A model generated the notes under the pieces. It made no database searches. It worked only from the letters and a program-made list of their open reading frames with translations, and was not told the origin of the DNA. Below, piece by piece: positions 41,554-51,600 of a stretch of DNA of 64,000 nucleotides. Position 1 is the first letter of the stretch. Every line of letters starts with the position of its first letter. Origin of the DNA: Fredinandcohnia quinoae (GTDB lineage: Bacteria; Bacillota; Bacilli; Bacillales; Bacillaceae_L); the NCBI RefSeq assembly GCF_022427965.1, contig NZ_JAKTTI010000004.1, positions 1 to 64,000 of the forward strand. Direction: 5' to 3'. Both the position numbers and the translations under genes were made by a program.

Positions 41554-43404
41554 CTAGTTGTCAATTATATTAATCCTATAGTGTTTAAACCACATGTTGA
41601 TTTGAACAAGATGAGCGATTAGCTGAGGACCGGTCATTAGTTGACCGTACCAAGGTAGTTTAAAGGAGAAACCATTAGTTTGGATGATGTTTTCTACCTG
41701 CTGTTTAGATAGAAATTCGAATAGTGGGGATGATTTATCATGTAGCACATTTTTTAGCATATTTTTTACAAGCTCCATATATTTGGGGTGATGAGTTTTA
41801 GGGTATGGACTCTTTTTACGATATAGAATTTCATCTGGAAGAATTCCTTCTAATGCCTTTCGTAAAATTCCTTTCTCGCGGCCGTCTAGCATCTTCATTT
41901 CCCACGGTATGTTCCATGCATATTCAACCAGTCGGTGATCTGCAAACGGTACACGTACCTCGAGACTTGCCCCCATACTCATACGGTCCTTTCGTTCCAG
42001 TAAGGTTTGCATGAACCAGACCATATTTAAATAAGACATTTCTCTCCGACGTGCTTCAACGACACTTTCTCCTTCAAGCTTTGGTGTTTCTTCGATCGTT
42101 TCCAAGTATCTGTCTTTAACATACCCTTTCAAATCAAGCTTCTTTTGCCAGGCTGGTAATAATAATTGCTCCCTTTCTTCATAGGACCTCATCCATGGAA
42201 ACATATTTTCATTCAATAATTCTTCTTTGTAAAACCAAGGGTACCCACCAAAAATTTCATCTGCACATTCACCAGATAAGGCAACTGTAAAATTTCCCTT
42301 TATCTGTTCACAAAACCATAATAGTGAAGAGTCAACATCAGCCATACCCGGTAAATCCCGCAACACCATTGCATCTTCTAACCTTTTCGCAAGCTCTTCA
42401 TTATCAATCACACAAAAATGATGCTTGGATTCCAAATATTCCTGCATTTTTTCAATCCATGGTCCGTCTTGCCCGGGCTGGAAGGTGCTCGCTTGAAAAT
42501 ATTCTTCATTTCGATCATATTCAATCGAATACGTATGAAGCTTACCTCTCCCTTCCTTCTTAAAAAAGTTTGAAGCAATTGCACTTAAGGCACTCGAGTC
42601 AATTCCACCTGATAAAAAAGTACAAACGGGAACATCAGCCACCAATTGGCGTTCAGTAGCATCCTTCACAAGATCCCTTACCCGTTCTACTGTTTCAGAA
42701 AACGAATGTGGATGTGTTTTGCTCTCTACATTCCAATACCGCCACATTTTAATGCCACTTCTTGTAAAAGTAAGAGCATGTGCAGCTCGAAGTTCATTAA
42801 TCCCTCTGAACACACCATGCCCTGGAGTTCGGGAGGGCCCGAGTCCGAAAACTTCCCGCAAGCCTTCTCGGTCTACTTCAGCTTTTACATTTGGATGAGA
42901 CAAAATAGCTTTTAGCTCTGATGCAAATAAAATCGTCCCATTTTCTTCTTTATAAAAAAGCGGTTTAACACCAAGTCGATCACGAGCCATAAATAATTTC
43001 TCATGTAGATGATCCCAAACTGCAAAGGCAAATATCCCATTTACATAGTTAACACATTCTTCTCCCCATTCGATATAAGAGCTCAACAGAACCTCAGTAT
43101 CCGAATGCGCGCTAAAAGCATGACCTCTTTTTAATAATTCTTTTCGAATATCTTCTGTATTATAAAGCTCACCATTATAAGCAATGGTATAGGTATGACC
43201 TTTATGAGTCTTAGTCATCGGCTGCCCCCCACCTGCAGGGTCAACAACAATTAGTCTTTTATGACCGAATGATGCATGGCGTGTGCTCCAGACACTCGAA
43301 GCATCTGGGCCACGTTTCGCCAATGTATCAGCCATTTTTCCCACGATGAATTCTTCCTTTGTCAAATCTCGCTGCCAATCAATCCATCCTGTTATTCCAC
43401 ACAT
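41554..43404 (-). CDS. asnO: Glutamine-dependent asparagine synthetase, AsnO type
   Basis: This 616-aa enzyme has an N-terminal glutaminase domain with Cys2 as nucleophile (MCGITGWIDW), RGPDAS and YNGELYN motifs, and a C-terminal ATP-pyrophosphatase domain with the PP-loop FLSGGIDSSALSA (about 256-268). It follows Bacillus AsnO closely in length and sequence (GLGPSRTPGHGVF, SLEVRVPFADHRLVEYAWNIPWEMKM). It amidates aspartate, or possibly another carboxylate: related AsnB enzymes amidate meso-diaminopimelate in peptidoglycan. It is the last gene of the gltB-gltD-dapL-dapF-glnA-asnO run, 69 bases after glnA. The ribosome binding site is weak. Confidence 0.93.
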   Translation of the reverse strand: MCGITGWIDWQRDLTKEEFIVGKMADTLAKRGPDASSVWSTRHASFGHKRLIVVDPAGGGQPMTKTHKGHTYTIAYNGELYNTEDIRKELLKRGHAFSAHSDTEVLLSSYIEWGEECVNYVNGIFAFAVWDHLHEKLFMARDRLGVKPLFYKEENGTILFASELKAILSHPNVKAEVDREGLREVFGLGPSRTPGHGVFRGINELRAAHALTFTRSGIKMWRYWNVESKTHPHSFSETVERVRDLVKDATERQLVADVPVCTFLSGGIDSSALSAIASNFFKKEGRGKLHTYSIEYDRNEEYFQASTFQPGQDGPWIEKMQEYLESKHHFCVIDNEELAKRLEDAMVLRDLPGMADVDSSLLWFCEQIKGNFTVALSGECADEIFGGYPWFYKEELLNENMFPWMRSYEEREQLLLPAWQKKLDLKGYVKDRYLETIEETPKLEGESVVEARRREMSYLNMVWFMQTLLERKDRMSMGASLEVRVPFADHRLVEYAWNIPWEMKMLDGREKGILRKALEGILPDEILYRKKSPYPKTHHPKYMELVKNMLKNVLHDKSSPLFEFLSKQQVENIIQTNGFSFKLPWYGQLMTGPQLIAHLVQINMWFKHYRINIIDN

Positions 43405-43473
43405 TCGTTATCACGCTCTTTCTTAAGATATCCATTTCATTGCTGCATTACATTTTTTCGTAATCTTCCATTC

Positions 43474-44811
43474 TTAATATTGTTGTATATATTGTTCTCG
43501 TTCCCATGGATGGACCTGTGTACGGAATAGATCCCACTCAATTTCTTTAGCCTCAATAAACCGTTCATACAAATGGGTACCTAAAGAAGCAATGATCACT
43601 TCATCGTTTTTAAGGTTTTCAAGTGCTTGAGCTAATGTTGCAGGTAAATCAATAATTCCATTCTCAGTTCTCTCTTCCTTAGACATCGTATAAATATTTT
43701 TGTTGATTGGTTCAGGAGCCCGTAACTTATTTTTTACTCCATCCAATCCCGCCGCTAGCTGTACCGCCATTGCCAAATACGGATTTGCGGAAGGGTCAAC
43801 ACTGCGTACTTCGATGCGGGTACTTAATCCTCGAGATGCCGGAATACGAATAAGAGGGCTTCTATTTCTTGCCGACCATGCTACATAACATGGCGCTTCA
43901 TATCCAGGTACTAATCGTTTGTAAGAATTAACTGTCGGATTTGTAACCGCCGTGAAATTCGGGGCATGCTTCATGATTCCAGCTAAAAATTGTCTAGCAG
44001 TCTCGCTTATTTCTAAATCACCCTTTTTGTCATAAAAAGCATTCTCCCCATCTTTAAATAAAGATAAATTACAATGCATACCAGATCCATTCACTCCAAA
44101 CAAAGGCTTTGGCATAAATGTAGCATGAAGACCATGCTTACGTGCGATTGTTTTCACGACAAGTTTGAACGTTTGAATGTCATCACATGCCTTTAATGCA
44201 TTTTGATATTTAAAATCAATTTCATGTTGACCTGGTGCAACCTCATGGTGTGACGCTTCAATTTCAAAGCCCATTTCTTCAAGCTCTAACACAATATCTC
44301 GTCTGCAGTTTTCACCAAGATCTGTTGGGGCGAGATCAAAATATCCACCACGGTCATTTAACTCCAAGGTAGGAGATCCTTTTTCATCAAGCTTAAATAA
44401 GAAGAATTCTGGTTCAGGACCAACATTGAAATCAGTGAACCCTAATTCCTTCATCTCACTAAGTACCCGCTTCAAATTATTGCGTGGATCACCTTCAAAA
44501 GGGGTACCATCTGGATGATAAATATCACATATAATCCTCGCGACTTTTCCTTTCTCGGAAATCCAGGGGAAAATGACGAATGTATCTAAATCTGGATATA
44601 AATACATATCAGATTCTTCAATGCGAACAAAGCCCTCAATTGACGATCCATCAAACATTATTTTATTATCAAGAGCCTTTGATAGCTGTGAAACCGGGAT
44701 TTCTACATTTTTAATCGTTCCAAATAAGTCCGTAAATTGCAGGCGAATGTAGCGAACATTCTCCTCTTTAATAATTTCAATGATTTGGTTTCTATTGTAT
44801 TGTTTTGACAT
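43474..44811 (-). CDS. glnA: Glutamine synthetase, type I
   Basis: This 445-aa enzyme makes glutamine from glutamate, ammonia and ATP. It has the full set of marks: [61 protein letters not shown], and [13 protein letters not shown]. The length fits the Bacillus GSI-alpha type, without the adenylylation site of enterobacteria. Usually the gene lies in a glnR-glnA operon; here glnR is absent and the neighbours are dapF and asnO, so this may be a paralogue dedicated to the local operon. The start is ATG 44811 with GGGGG upstream. Confidence 0.95.
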   Translation of the reverse strand: MSKQYNRNQIIEIIKEENVRYIRLQFTDLFGTIKNVEIPVSQLSKALDNKIMFDGSSIEGFVRIEESDMYLYPDLDTFVIFPWISEKGKVARIICDIYHPDGTPFEGDPRNNLKRVLSEMKELGFTDFNVGPEPEFFLFKLDEKGSPTLELNDRGGYFDLAPTDLGENCRRDIVLELEEMGFEIEASHHEVAPGQHEIDFKYQNALKACDDIQTFKLVVKTIARKHGLHATFMPKPLFGVNGSGMHCNLSLFKDGENAFYDKKGDLEISETARQFLAGIMKHAPNFTAVTNPTVNSYKRLVPGYEAPCYVAWSARNRSPLIRIPASRGLSTRIEVRSVDPSANPYLAMAVQLAAGLDGVKNKLRAPEPINKNIYTMSKEERTENGIIDLPATLAQALENLKNDEVIIASLGTHLYERFIEAKEIEWDLFRTQVHPWEREQYIQQY

Positions 44812-44829
44812 CTATCATTACCCCCTATT

Positions 44830-45690
44830 TTAGTTGATTTCCTCCATTACAAGTTCCCCATGGCAAATATATTCGGCTTGCCCTCTCATCCAGACATGAT
44901 CGTGTTCATCCCAGCTTACCGTTAAGTCACCGCCTGGAAGATGGACGGTTATAGGAATATATTTATCTATCATATCGTTCAGAGTAGCAGCCACAACCGC
45001 AGCACAAGCCCCTGTCCCGCAAGCCATTGTAATACCCGAGCCTCTTTCCCAAACTCGGTAATTCAGTTCGTTCCTGTTTCTAACAGTTACAATTCCAACA
45101 TTCACACGTTCTGGAAATAGATTCGAATGTTCAATGATAGGCCCATTCGTACTCAATGGATAATCTTCTATATCATCAACAAACTGAATCGCATGGGGGT
45201 TGCCCATTGATACACATGTCATATGGAATAATTTTGCACCTATTGATATTGGCTCATTGATAGCTGTCGACGAAGGATTTCCTGCCATCGGAATCATTCC
45301 TTTCAATAGTTTCGGTGTCCCCATATCTACCGTCACATATCGAACAATCTGCCTTTTATCTACTTCCACCTCAACCCTTACTACCCCACCTAATGTTTCG
45401 ATTGTAAAATCTCTAGTCGCCGCATACATATGGTCAAATAAGTACTTAGCTACACAACGAAGACCATTTCCGCAATTCCTTCCCTCTGATCCATCTGCAT
45501 TAAAAATTCTCATCTGAAAATCAGCAACATCTGATGAACCAATTAAAATAATCCCATCCGAACCAATTCCGAAGTTCACATTTGAAACCTTTTTCGAAAG
45601 CTTTGCAAAATCTTGTTCACCCATTGAAGTTTCTAATAGGTTAAAAAAGATATAATTATTCCCTAGCCCATGCATTTTAGTAAACTGCAT
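44830..45690 (-). CDS. dapF: Diaminopimelate epimerase
   Basis: This 286-aa enzyme converts LL-diaminopimelate to the meso form used in peptidoglycan and lysine. Both catalytic cysteines are present: NADGSEGRNCGNGLRC (first half) and MACGTGACAAVVAA (second half). The start chosen is ATG 45690 (MQFTKMHGLGNN) with AAGGAGGGG upstream; this ribosome binding site lies at the end of the aminotransferase gene. It stands 18 bases before glnA. Pairing with an LL-DAP aminotransferase gives two successive pathway steps. Confidence 0.95.
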   Translation of the reverse strand: MQFTKMHGLGNNYIFFNLLETSMGEQDFAKLSKKVSNVNFGIGSDGIILIGSSDVADFQMRIFNADGSEGRNCGNGLRCVAKYLFDHMYAATRDFTIETLGGVVRVEVEVDKRQIVRYVTVDMGTPKLLKGMIPMAGNPSSTAINEPISIGAKLFHMTCVSMGNPHAIQFVDDIEDYPLSTNGPIIEHSNLFPERVNVGIVTVRNRNELNYRVWERGSGITMACGTGACAAVVAATLNDMIDKYIPITVHLPGGDLTVSWDEHDHVWMRGQAEYICHGELVMEEIN

Positions 45691-45703
45691 TCCGCTCCCC
45701 TCC

Positions 45704-46936
45704 TTAGAAAGCAAAAGAAACCTTACTCAATCGTCCCTTCACCTCATCAATCACTCTTTTTTCCTCCTCAACACCGCTTGCTTGAAATGTAACTGAAAAA
45801 CGTACGTATTGCCCAGCATCATCCCAAGGAACACTCGAAATTAAATGCTCATGAATTAAATAGTGGCTAAACTCTTCTGCAGTCATAAATTCCGGTCCAT
45901 TCACCACGGATTTTGGTGCCCTTGTGTATAAAAAGAAGGATCCTTTCGGTTTCTTAGCTGGTATGCCACATTCACGTAGTGCATTCACCAATAAATCATG
46001 GCGACGAGAATACTTCACAGCCGTGAGTTCAGTTATTTCGGGATTGGATAGTGCAAATGCTGCCGCTTTCTGAATTGCCATAAATTGTCCAGAATCATGA
46101 TTATCCTTCACCATTGCAAACGCCTTAATAAGCTTGGAATTACCCGCAATAAACCCAATTCTCCACCCAGTCATATTGAATGATTTCGATAAAGAATGAA
46201 GCTCAACTCCGACTTCCTTCGCACCTGGAACCGAAAGGAAGCTTAATGGTCTCTCACCATCAAAAACAAGGGCAGCATAGGCGGCATCATGCACGACAAT
46301 TAAGTGATGTTTCTTAGCAAACTTGACAACCTCTTCAAAAAATTCTGCTGATGCTAACGCTCCTGTAGGGTTATTCGGGTAATTTAAATACAGTAATTTT
46401 GCTCTTTCTAGTACACTTTCACTCAATAAATCTAGCTTTGGCAGAAATGAATTTTCCTCTGTAAGTGGTAATTGAATAATTTCACCACCAAAATATTTCG
46501 TATGTGTTCCTAAGATTGGATAGCAAGGGGCGGGCATTAACGCAATATCTCCTGGATTAATAAAAGCAGCAGGAAGCATTGCTAACGCAGATTTTGACCC
46601 AATTACATGATTAATTTCTGTTTCAGGATCTATTCCACTTACATTGAAGACCTTTTCCATATAAGAGGAAGCCGCTTGCTTAAATTCATTTATTCCATTA
46701 TCTGCATAAAAGCGGTTCTCTGATTTTCTCGCCTCTTCGTATAATTTTTCTACAACTTGCATATCTGCCATTGCATCAGGCTCACCAACACCTAAATCAA
46801 TTAATTCCTTTTCAGGATTCGCCAAGATTGCCTCTCTTTTTGCCTTTTTAATTTTCTCAAATTTATATATTTCTTCTTTTAGGCCGAATTGATATCCCCC
46901 TATACGATCCGCAAACAAATGTTGAATATAATCCAT
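45704..46936 (-). CDS. dapL: LL-diaminopimelate aminotransferase-type PLP enzyme
   Basis: This 410-aa fold-type I aminotransferase has YADNGINEFKQAA, NYPNNPTGA, and the PLP-lysine motif HSLSKSFNMTGWRIGF. It resembles the DapL group, which turns tetrahydrodipicolinate directly into LL-diaminopimelate with glutamate as donor. The gene next to it is dapF, which uses that product, and this supports the call. Glutamate would come from gltBD upstream. The start chosen is ATG 46936 with GGAGG upstream. Another aromatic or alanine-type aminotransferase cannot be ruled out by sequence alone. Confidence 0.82.
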   Translation of the reverse strand: MDYIQHLFADRIGGYQFGLKEEIYKFEKIKKAKREAILANPEKELIDLGVGEPDAMADMQVVEKLYEEARKSENRFYADNGINEFKQAASSYMEKVFNVSGIDPETEINHVIGSKSALAMLPAAFINPGDIALMPAPCYPILGTHTKYFGGEIIQLPLTEENSFLPKLDLLSESVLERAKLLYLNYPNNPTGALASAEFFEEVVKFAKKHHLIVVHDAAYAALVFDGERPLSFLSVPGAKEVGVELHSLSKSFNMTGWRIGFIAGNSKLIKAFAMVKDNHDSGQFMAIQKAAAFALSNPEITELTAVKYSRRHDLLVNALRECGIPAKKPKGSFFLYTRAPKSVVNGPEFMTAEEFSHYLIHEHLISSVPWDDAGQYVRFSVTFQASGVEEEKRVIDEVKGRLSKVSFAF

Positions 46937-46960
46937 GAGCACTTTCCTCCACAAAATTTG

Positions 46961-48445
46961 TTAACTTAAAGATAAATTACTTTTCAGATATTTATCACAT
47001 TGATATGCTACCTCTCTTCCTTCTTGTATGGCCCAAACTACTAAGCTTTGACCTCTTCTGATATCTCCTGCAACAAAAACACCTTCAATCTTCGTTGCAA
47101 ATTTCTTACTAAGTGGTTTAACTTTTTTGAATTCCTCTTGATTTAAATTAAATGCTTTAAGGACTGCATCCTCAGGACCGCTGAATCCAATTGCAATAAA
47201 TACGAGCTGTGCTGGCCATATTTTTTCTGTCCCTGGTACCTCATGAAAAATAGCATTTCCGTATTCATCATTAGATTTTTTTATTTGAACCGTATGAAGC
47301 TCTTTCACATATCCATTCTCATCTCCAATAAATCTTTTCGTTAAAATCGAATATTCACGTGGGTCTTTTCCTAACTGTGCACTTGCTTCCTCATATGCAT
47401 ACTCAACAGTAAATGTATTAGGATATTCCGGCCATGGATTAGATGACGCACGTTCAACCGGAAGCTGTGGATGCTTCCCAAACTGCACGATACTTTTACA
47501 CTTTTGGCGTAGCGCAGATGCAACACAATCCGCACCAGTATCACCACCGCCAATAACGATTACATCTTTTCCTTCAGCCGATATAAATGCACGATCAGCA
47601 AAATTAGAATCTAGTAAACTCTTTGTATTTGTTGTTAAGTAGTCCATTGCATAATGTATGCCCTTTAAATCTCTACCCTCAAGCATTACATCTCGTGGAT
47701 TTTGGGCACCTGTACAAAGAATAACTGCATCAAAGTCTTCTCTTAACTTTGCGGATGAAATATCCTTACCTACTTCAGTGTTGGTTACAAACTGAACTCC
47801 CTCTGCTTCTAATAAACGGACTCGCCTTTCAACGACATTTTTTTCAAGCTTCATATTTGGAATTCCATATGTGAGCAAGCCACCAATGCGGTCCGCTTTC
47901 TCAAACACGGTTACCCAATATCCCAACTTATTCAGCTCGTCAGCACAAGCAAGACCTGCAGGACCGGATCCGATAACAGCTACTTTGTTACCTGTTCTTG
48001 TTGATGGCGGATTAGGTACAATCCATCCCTCCTCAAAACCCTTATCAATGATCGCACGTTCAATACTCTTTATCCCAACTGCTGTATCAGATATTGCGAC
48101 TGTACATGATCCTTCACAAGGGGCAGGACATACTCGTGAAGTGAATTCTGGAAAATTATTTGTTTTTAACAATCGATCTAGTGCTTCTCTCCATCTACCT
48201 CGATATACGAGATCATTCCACTCGGGGATCAAATTATATAAAGGACATCCGATTGTTGAATAACCTAACTGGATCCCTGTATGACAAAACGGTGTCGCAC
48301 AATCCATGCAGCGAGCAGCTTGTTTTTTCAAGCTTTCTTTTGATAAGCCATACTGGAACTCATTCCAATCATTCAAGCGTATTCTCTCATGTCGTTCAGT
48401 AGGTACTACTCGTTTATATTCCATATACCCTGTTGGTTTCCCCAT
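46961..48445 (-). CDS. gltD: Glutamate synthase small subunit (NADPH)
   Basis: This 494-aa flavoprotein passes electrons from NADPH to the large subunit. It has an N-terminal cysteine cluster for [4Fe-4S] centres (CMDCATPFC, GCPLYN, CPAPCEGSC), an FAD-binding GSGPAGLACADEL (about residues 154-166) and an NADPH-binding IGGGDTGADCVASAL. The start is ATG 48445 with AAGGGA upstream. It is separated from gltB by a 234-bp gap holding a palindrome-ended repeat element, and followed after 24 bases by dapL. Confidence 0.96.
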   Translation of the reverse strand: MGKPTGYMEYKRVVPTERHERIRLNDWNEFQYGLSKESLKKQAARCMDCATPFCHTGIQLGYSTIGCPLYNLIPEWNDLVYRGRWREALDRLLKTNNFPEFTSRVCPAPCEGSCTVAISDTAVGIKSIERAIIDKGFEEGWIVPNPPSTRTGNKVAVIGSGPAGLACADELNKLGYWVTVFEKADRIGGLLTYGIPNMKLEKNVVERRVRLLEAEGVQFVTNTEVGKDISSAKLREDFDAVILCTGAQNPRDVMLEGRDLKGIHYAMDYLTTNTKSLLDSNFADRAFISAEGKDVIVIGGGDTGADCVASALRQKCKSIVQFGKHPQLPVERASSNPWPEYPNTFTVEYAYEEASAQLGKDPREYSILTKRFIGDENGYVKELHTVQIKKSNDEYGNAIFHEVPGTEKIWPAQLVFIAIGFSGPEDAVLKAFNLNQEEFKKVKPLSKKFATKIEGVFVAGDIRRGQSLVVWAIQEGREVAYQCDKYLKSNLSLS

Positions 48446-48468
48446 ACCACCATTCCCTTCTAGAGGTT

Positions 48469-48668
48469 GTTCAAAAAGTCCGGTAAAAATGACACATCGA
48501 ATTTCTTCGTTGGCTTGCTTTTCCGTTCCTCACGTATTAACCCCATACGTTCCGCTACTCAAAGCTGCGCCGCCTCGAACTTTCGACGCACAGGACGTGC
48601 TAGTGTCGGCGTCGCCACAGGACGTGGCGCTTTAGCCGACTCGGTCCTTTTTATCCTCCTTTTTGAAC
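48469..48668. mobile_element. Small non-coding element with 10-bp inverted ends (MITE-like)
   Basis: A unit of about 200 bp sits between gltB and gltD. It starts with GTTCAAAAAG (48469-48478) and ends with the exact inverse CTTTTTGAAC (48659-48668). It is markedly more G+C-rich than its surroundings, contains short duplications (AGGACGTG twice) and no coding frame. On the operon's strand the right end carries AAAAAGGAGGAT. I recall similar blocks (CGGACTTTTTGAACAACC ends) in other Bacillaceae, typically inside operons. It is probably a non-autonomous repeat. Confidence 0.7.
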
Positions 48669-48679
48669 ACGCACTTCTA

Positions 48680-51600
48680 TTAATTTCGTAGACCTATAGG
48701 TGTTTCCGAATCTATATTTCGTTTTTCATTTCGGTTAGCTTCTTGCATGATTCGCTTATATTCTTTCGGAATCACTTTCACCCATTTTGAACACTTCTCA
48801 TGCCAATTTTGAAGAATATACCTTGCTCTTGAACTATTTGTATAAGAATAATGATTTTGAACAAGCTGTTTGACCTCATCTTGTTCTTGATCATCATTGA
48901 GCGACTCTATATACACCATTTCTAGATTGCAGTGTTTGGGGAAAGCCTCGATATCCTCTGTGTATACATAAGCAATTCCACCAGACATTCCTGCCGCAAA
49001 ATGTTTACCAACAGAACCTAGAACAACAACTCTGCCTCCCGTCATATACTCACAACCAAGGTCACCAATACCTTCCACAACAGCATCCACCCCACTATTT
49101 CTTACACAAAAGCGTTCTCCAGCCAAACCACGAATATAAGCTTCTCCCGATGTTCCTCCATAAAACGAGACGTTTCCAATTATTGTATTTTCTTCCGGTA
49201 AAAAAATGGACTTTTCGCATGGTTTTACAATGATTTTTCCGCCGGATAACCCTTTTCCAACATAATCATTTGCATCACCTTCAAGTGTAACTGTCATTCC
49301 TTTCGGTAAAAATGACCCAAAGCTTTGTCCTGCGGAACCTTTAAAATACAGCTGTATCGTATTATTAGGTAGTCCCTTAATACCATACCTTTTCGTTATT
49401 TCACCACCAAGTATAGTCCCGACTGTCCGATGAATATTTTGAATAGGAAAGCTGGCTTTAATAGGTTCCTTATTTATAAGAGATGGCTTACAAACCTTTA
49501 ATAGTTCTTGGTAATCAAGCGATTTTTCTAGTTGATGATTTTGTGGTTTCTGGTTGAAAACCCCATCCATTTGAGACGGCGTAGGTTTATACAACATTGG
49601 GGATAGATTTAAATCTTTTGTTTTCCAATGCAATCTTGACTTATCAGTTTGGATAAGGACATCTGTCTGTCCAACCATTTCATTAATTGTTCGAAATCCT
49701 AATTCTGCCATTATTTCACGTACATCCTGTGCAATAAATCGCATGAAGTTGACAATATACTCTGCTTCACCATGAAATTTTTTACGTAATTCAGGATTTT
49801 GAGTGGCAATTCCAACTGGACATGTGTTCAGGTGACAAGCTCGAACGAGGACACAGCCTAGAACGACAAGTGGAGCAGTACCAAATCCATACTCTTCTGC
49901 GCCGAGTAGTGCTGAGATTACGACATCACGTCCGGTCATCATTTTCCCATCCGCTTCCAAGACCACTCGATTTCGGAGACCATTCAGTAGCAAGGTTTGA
50001 TGAGTTTCTGCAAGCCCGATCTCCCATGGTATCCCAGCATGCTTAATACTCGTTCTAGGCGCTGCACCTGTTCCACCTTCTGATCCACTAATTAATATGA
50101 CATCTGCTAGACCTTTCGCCACCCCAGCAGCAATCGTTCCAACACCTTCTTTTGCTACGAGCTTCACACTTATCCTTGCTTTTGGATTAACATTTTTCAA
50201 ATCATGGATAAGCTGTGCAAGATCTTCGATGGAGTATATATCATGGTGTGGTGGAGGTGAAATTAATCCTACCCCAGGTGTGGATCCCCGTACTTCAGCA
50301 ATCCATGGATATACCTTATTCCCTGGTAGATGCCCACCTTCGCCCGGCTTCGCTCCCTGGGCCATTTTAATTTGAATTTCTTCGGCATTATTTAAATAAA
50401 AATTAGTAACACCAAATCTTCCTGATGCAACCTGCTTTATTGCACTTGAACGGGAATCACCATTTTCATCTGGAATAAAACGACTTGGATGCTCTCCACC
50501 TTCCCCGCTATTGCTTTTCCCACCAATTCGATTCATTGCAATTGCTAATGTTTCATGAGCTTCCTGACTTAATGAACCATATGACATTGCTCCAGTTTTA
50601 AAACGACGACAAATTGATTCAACACTTTCCACATCTTCCACTGGAATTGCTGTTCTTTTTTGAAACGCGAACAATCCTCGCAAGAATATCAGTTGTTCTT
50701 CATTCGCCATCGCTGCATACCTTTTATAAAGCGGATAATCGTTGGTACGACAAGCTTGCTGGAGAAAATGAATCGTTTCTGGTCGATATGCATGAGCTTC
50801 TCCATCATGACGCCATTGAAAATCACTGCCTGAGTTAAGTGGTTCGTTTTGAACTGTTGAATCATAGGCTTTATAATGGCGCATTCGTGTTTCCTTCGCA
50901 ATTGCTTCTAAATTCATGCCTCCCAATCGGGACGAAGTTCCTGTGAAATACGGATCAATAACTGAAGATGAGATTCCAATTGATTCAAAAATTTGTGCTC
51001 CACGATAGCTTTGTATAGTAGATATCCCCATTTTGGAGAGAACCTTTACAATTCCACTTGTTGCGGCATTAATATAATTTCCAACTGCTTTCTTGTGATT
51101 AATTTGCTTTATATCACCATTTTTTTGCATCTCACTAATGGTTGCAATTGCCAAATATGGATTTATTACATCTGCTCCATATCCAATCAACATACAGAAA
51201 TGATGAATATCCCGTGCTTCACCTGTTTCTACTAATATGCTCACCTTAGTTCTTGTACCTTTACGTACCAAATGATGATGTAGTCCACTAACCGCAAGTA
51301 ATGATGGGATAGCTGCCTTTTCTTTATTCATACTTTTATCTGATAAAATAATCAGTGATGTCCCACAGTCAATCGCTTCGTCAACAGATTGAAATAAATT
51401 ATTTAATGCAGCTTCCAACGCTTCTTCACCTTTATTTATGTCGAATAGCATTGAGAATTCTTTCGTTTTTAAGGATGGATACGGATTATCGCGTAGCATT
51501 GATAATTCATAGTCTGTACATATCGGTGTTTTTAATCGGATTCGTCGATAGTTCTTATCATATGGATTGAGAAGATTTCCTTCTGCTCCAAGTAAAGTGG

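Noticed and set aside
47871-48263. 130-codon plus-strand frame opposite gltD
   Set aside because: gltD is certain and this frame is its antisense shadow without start signals.
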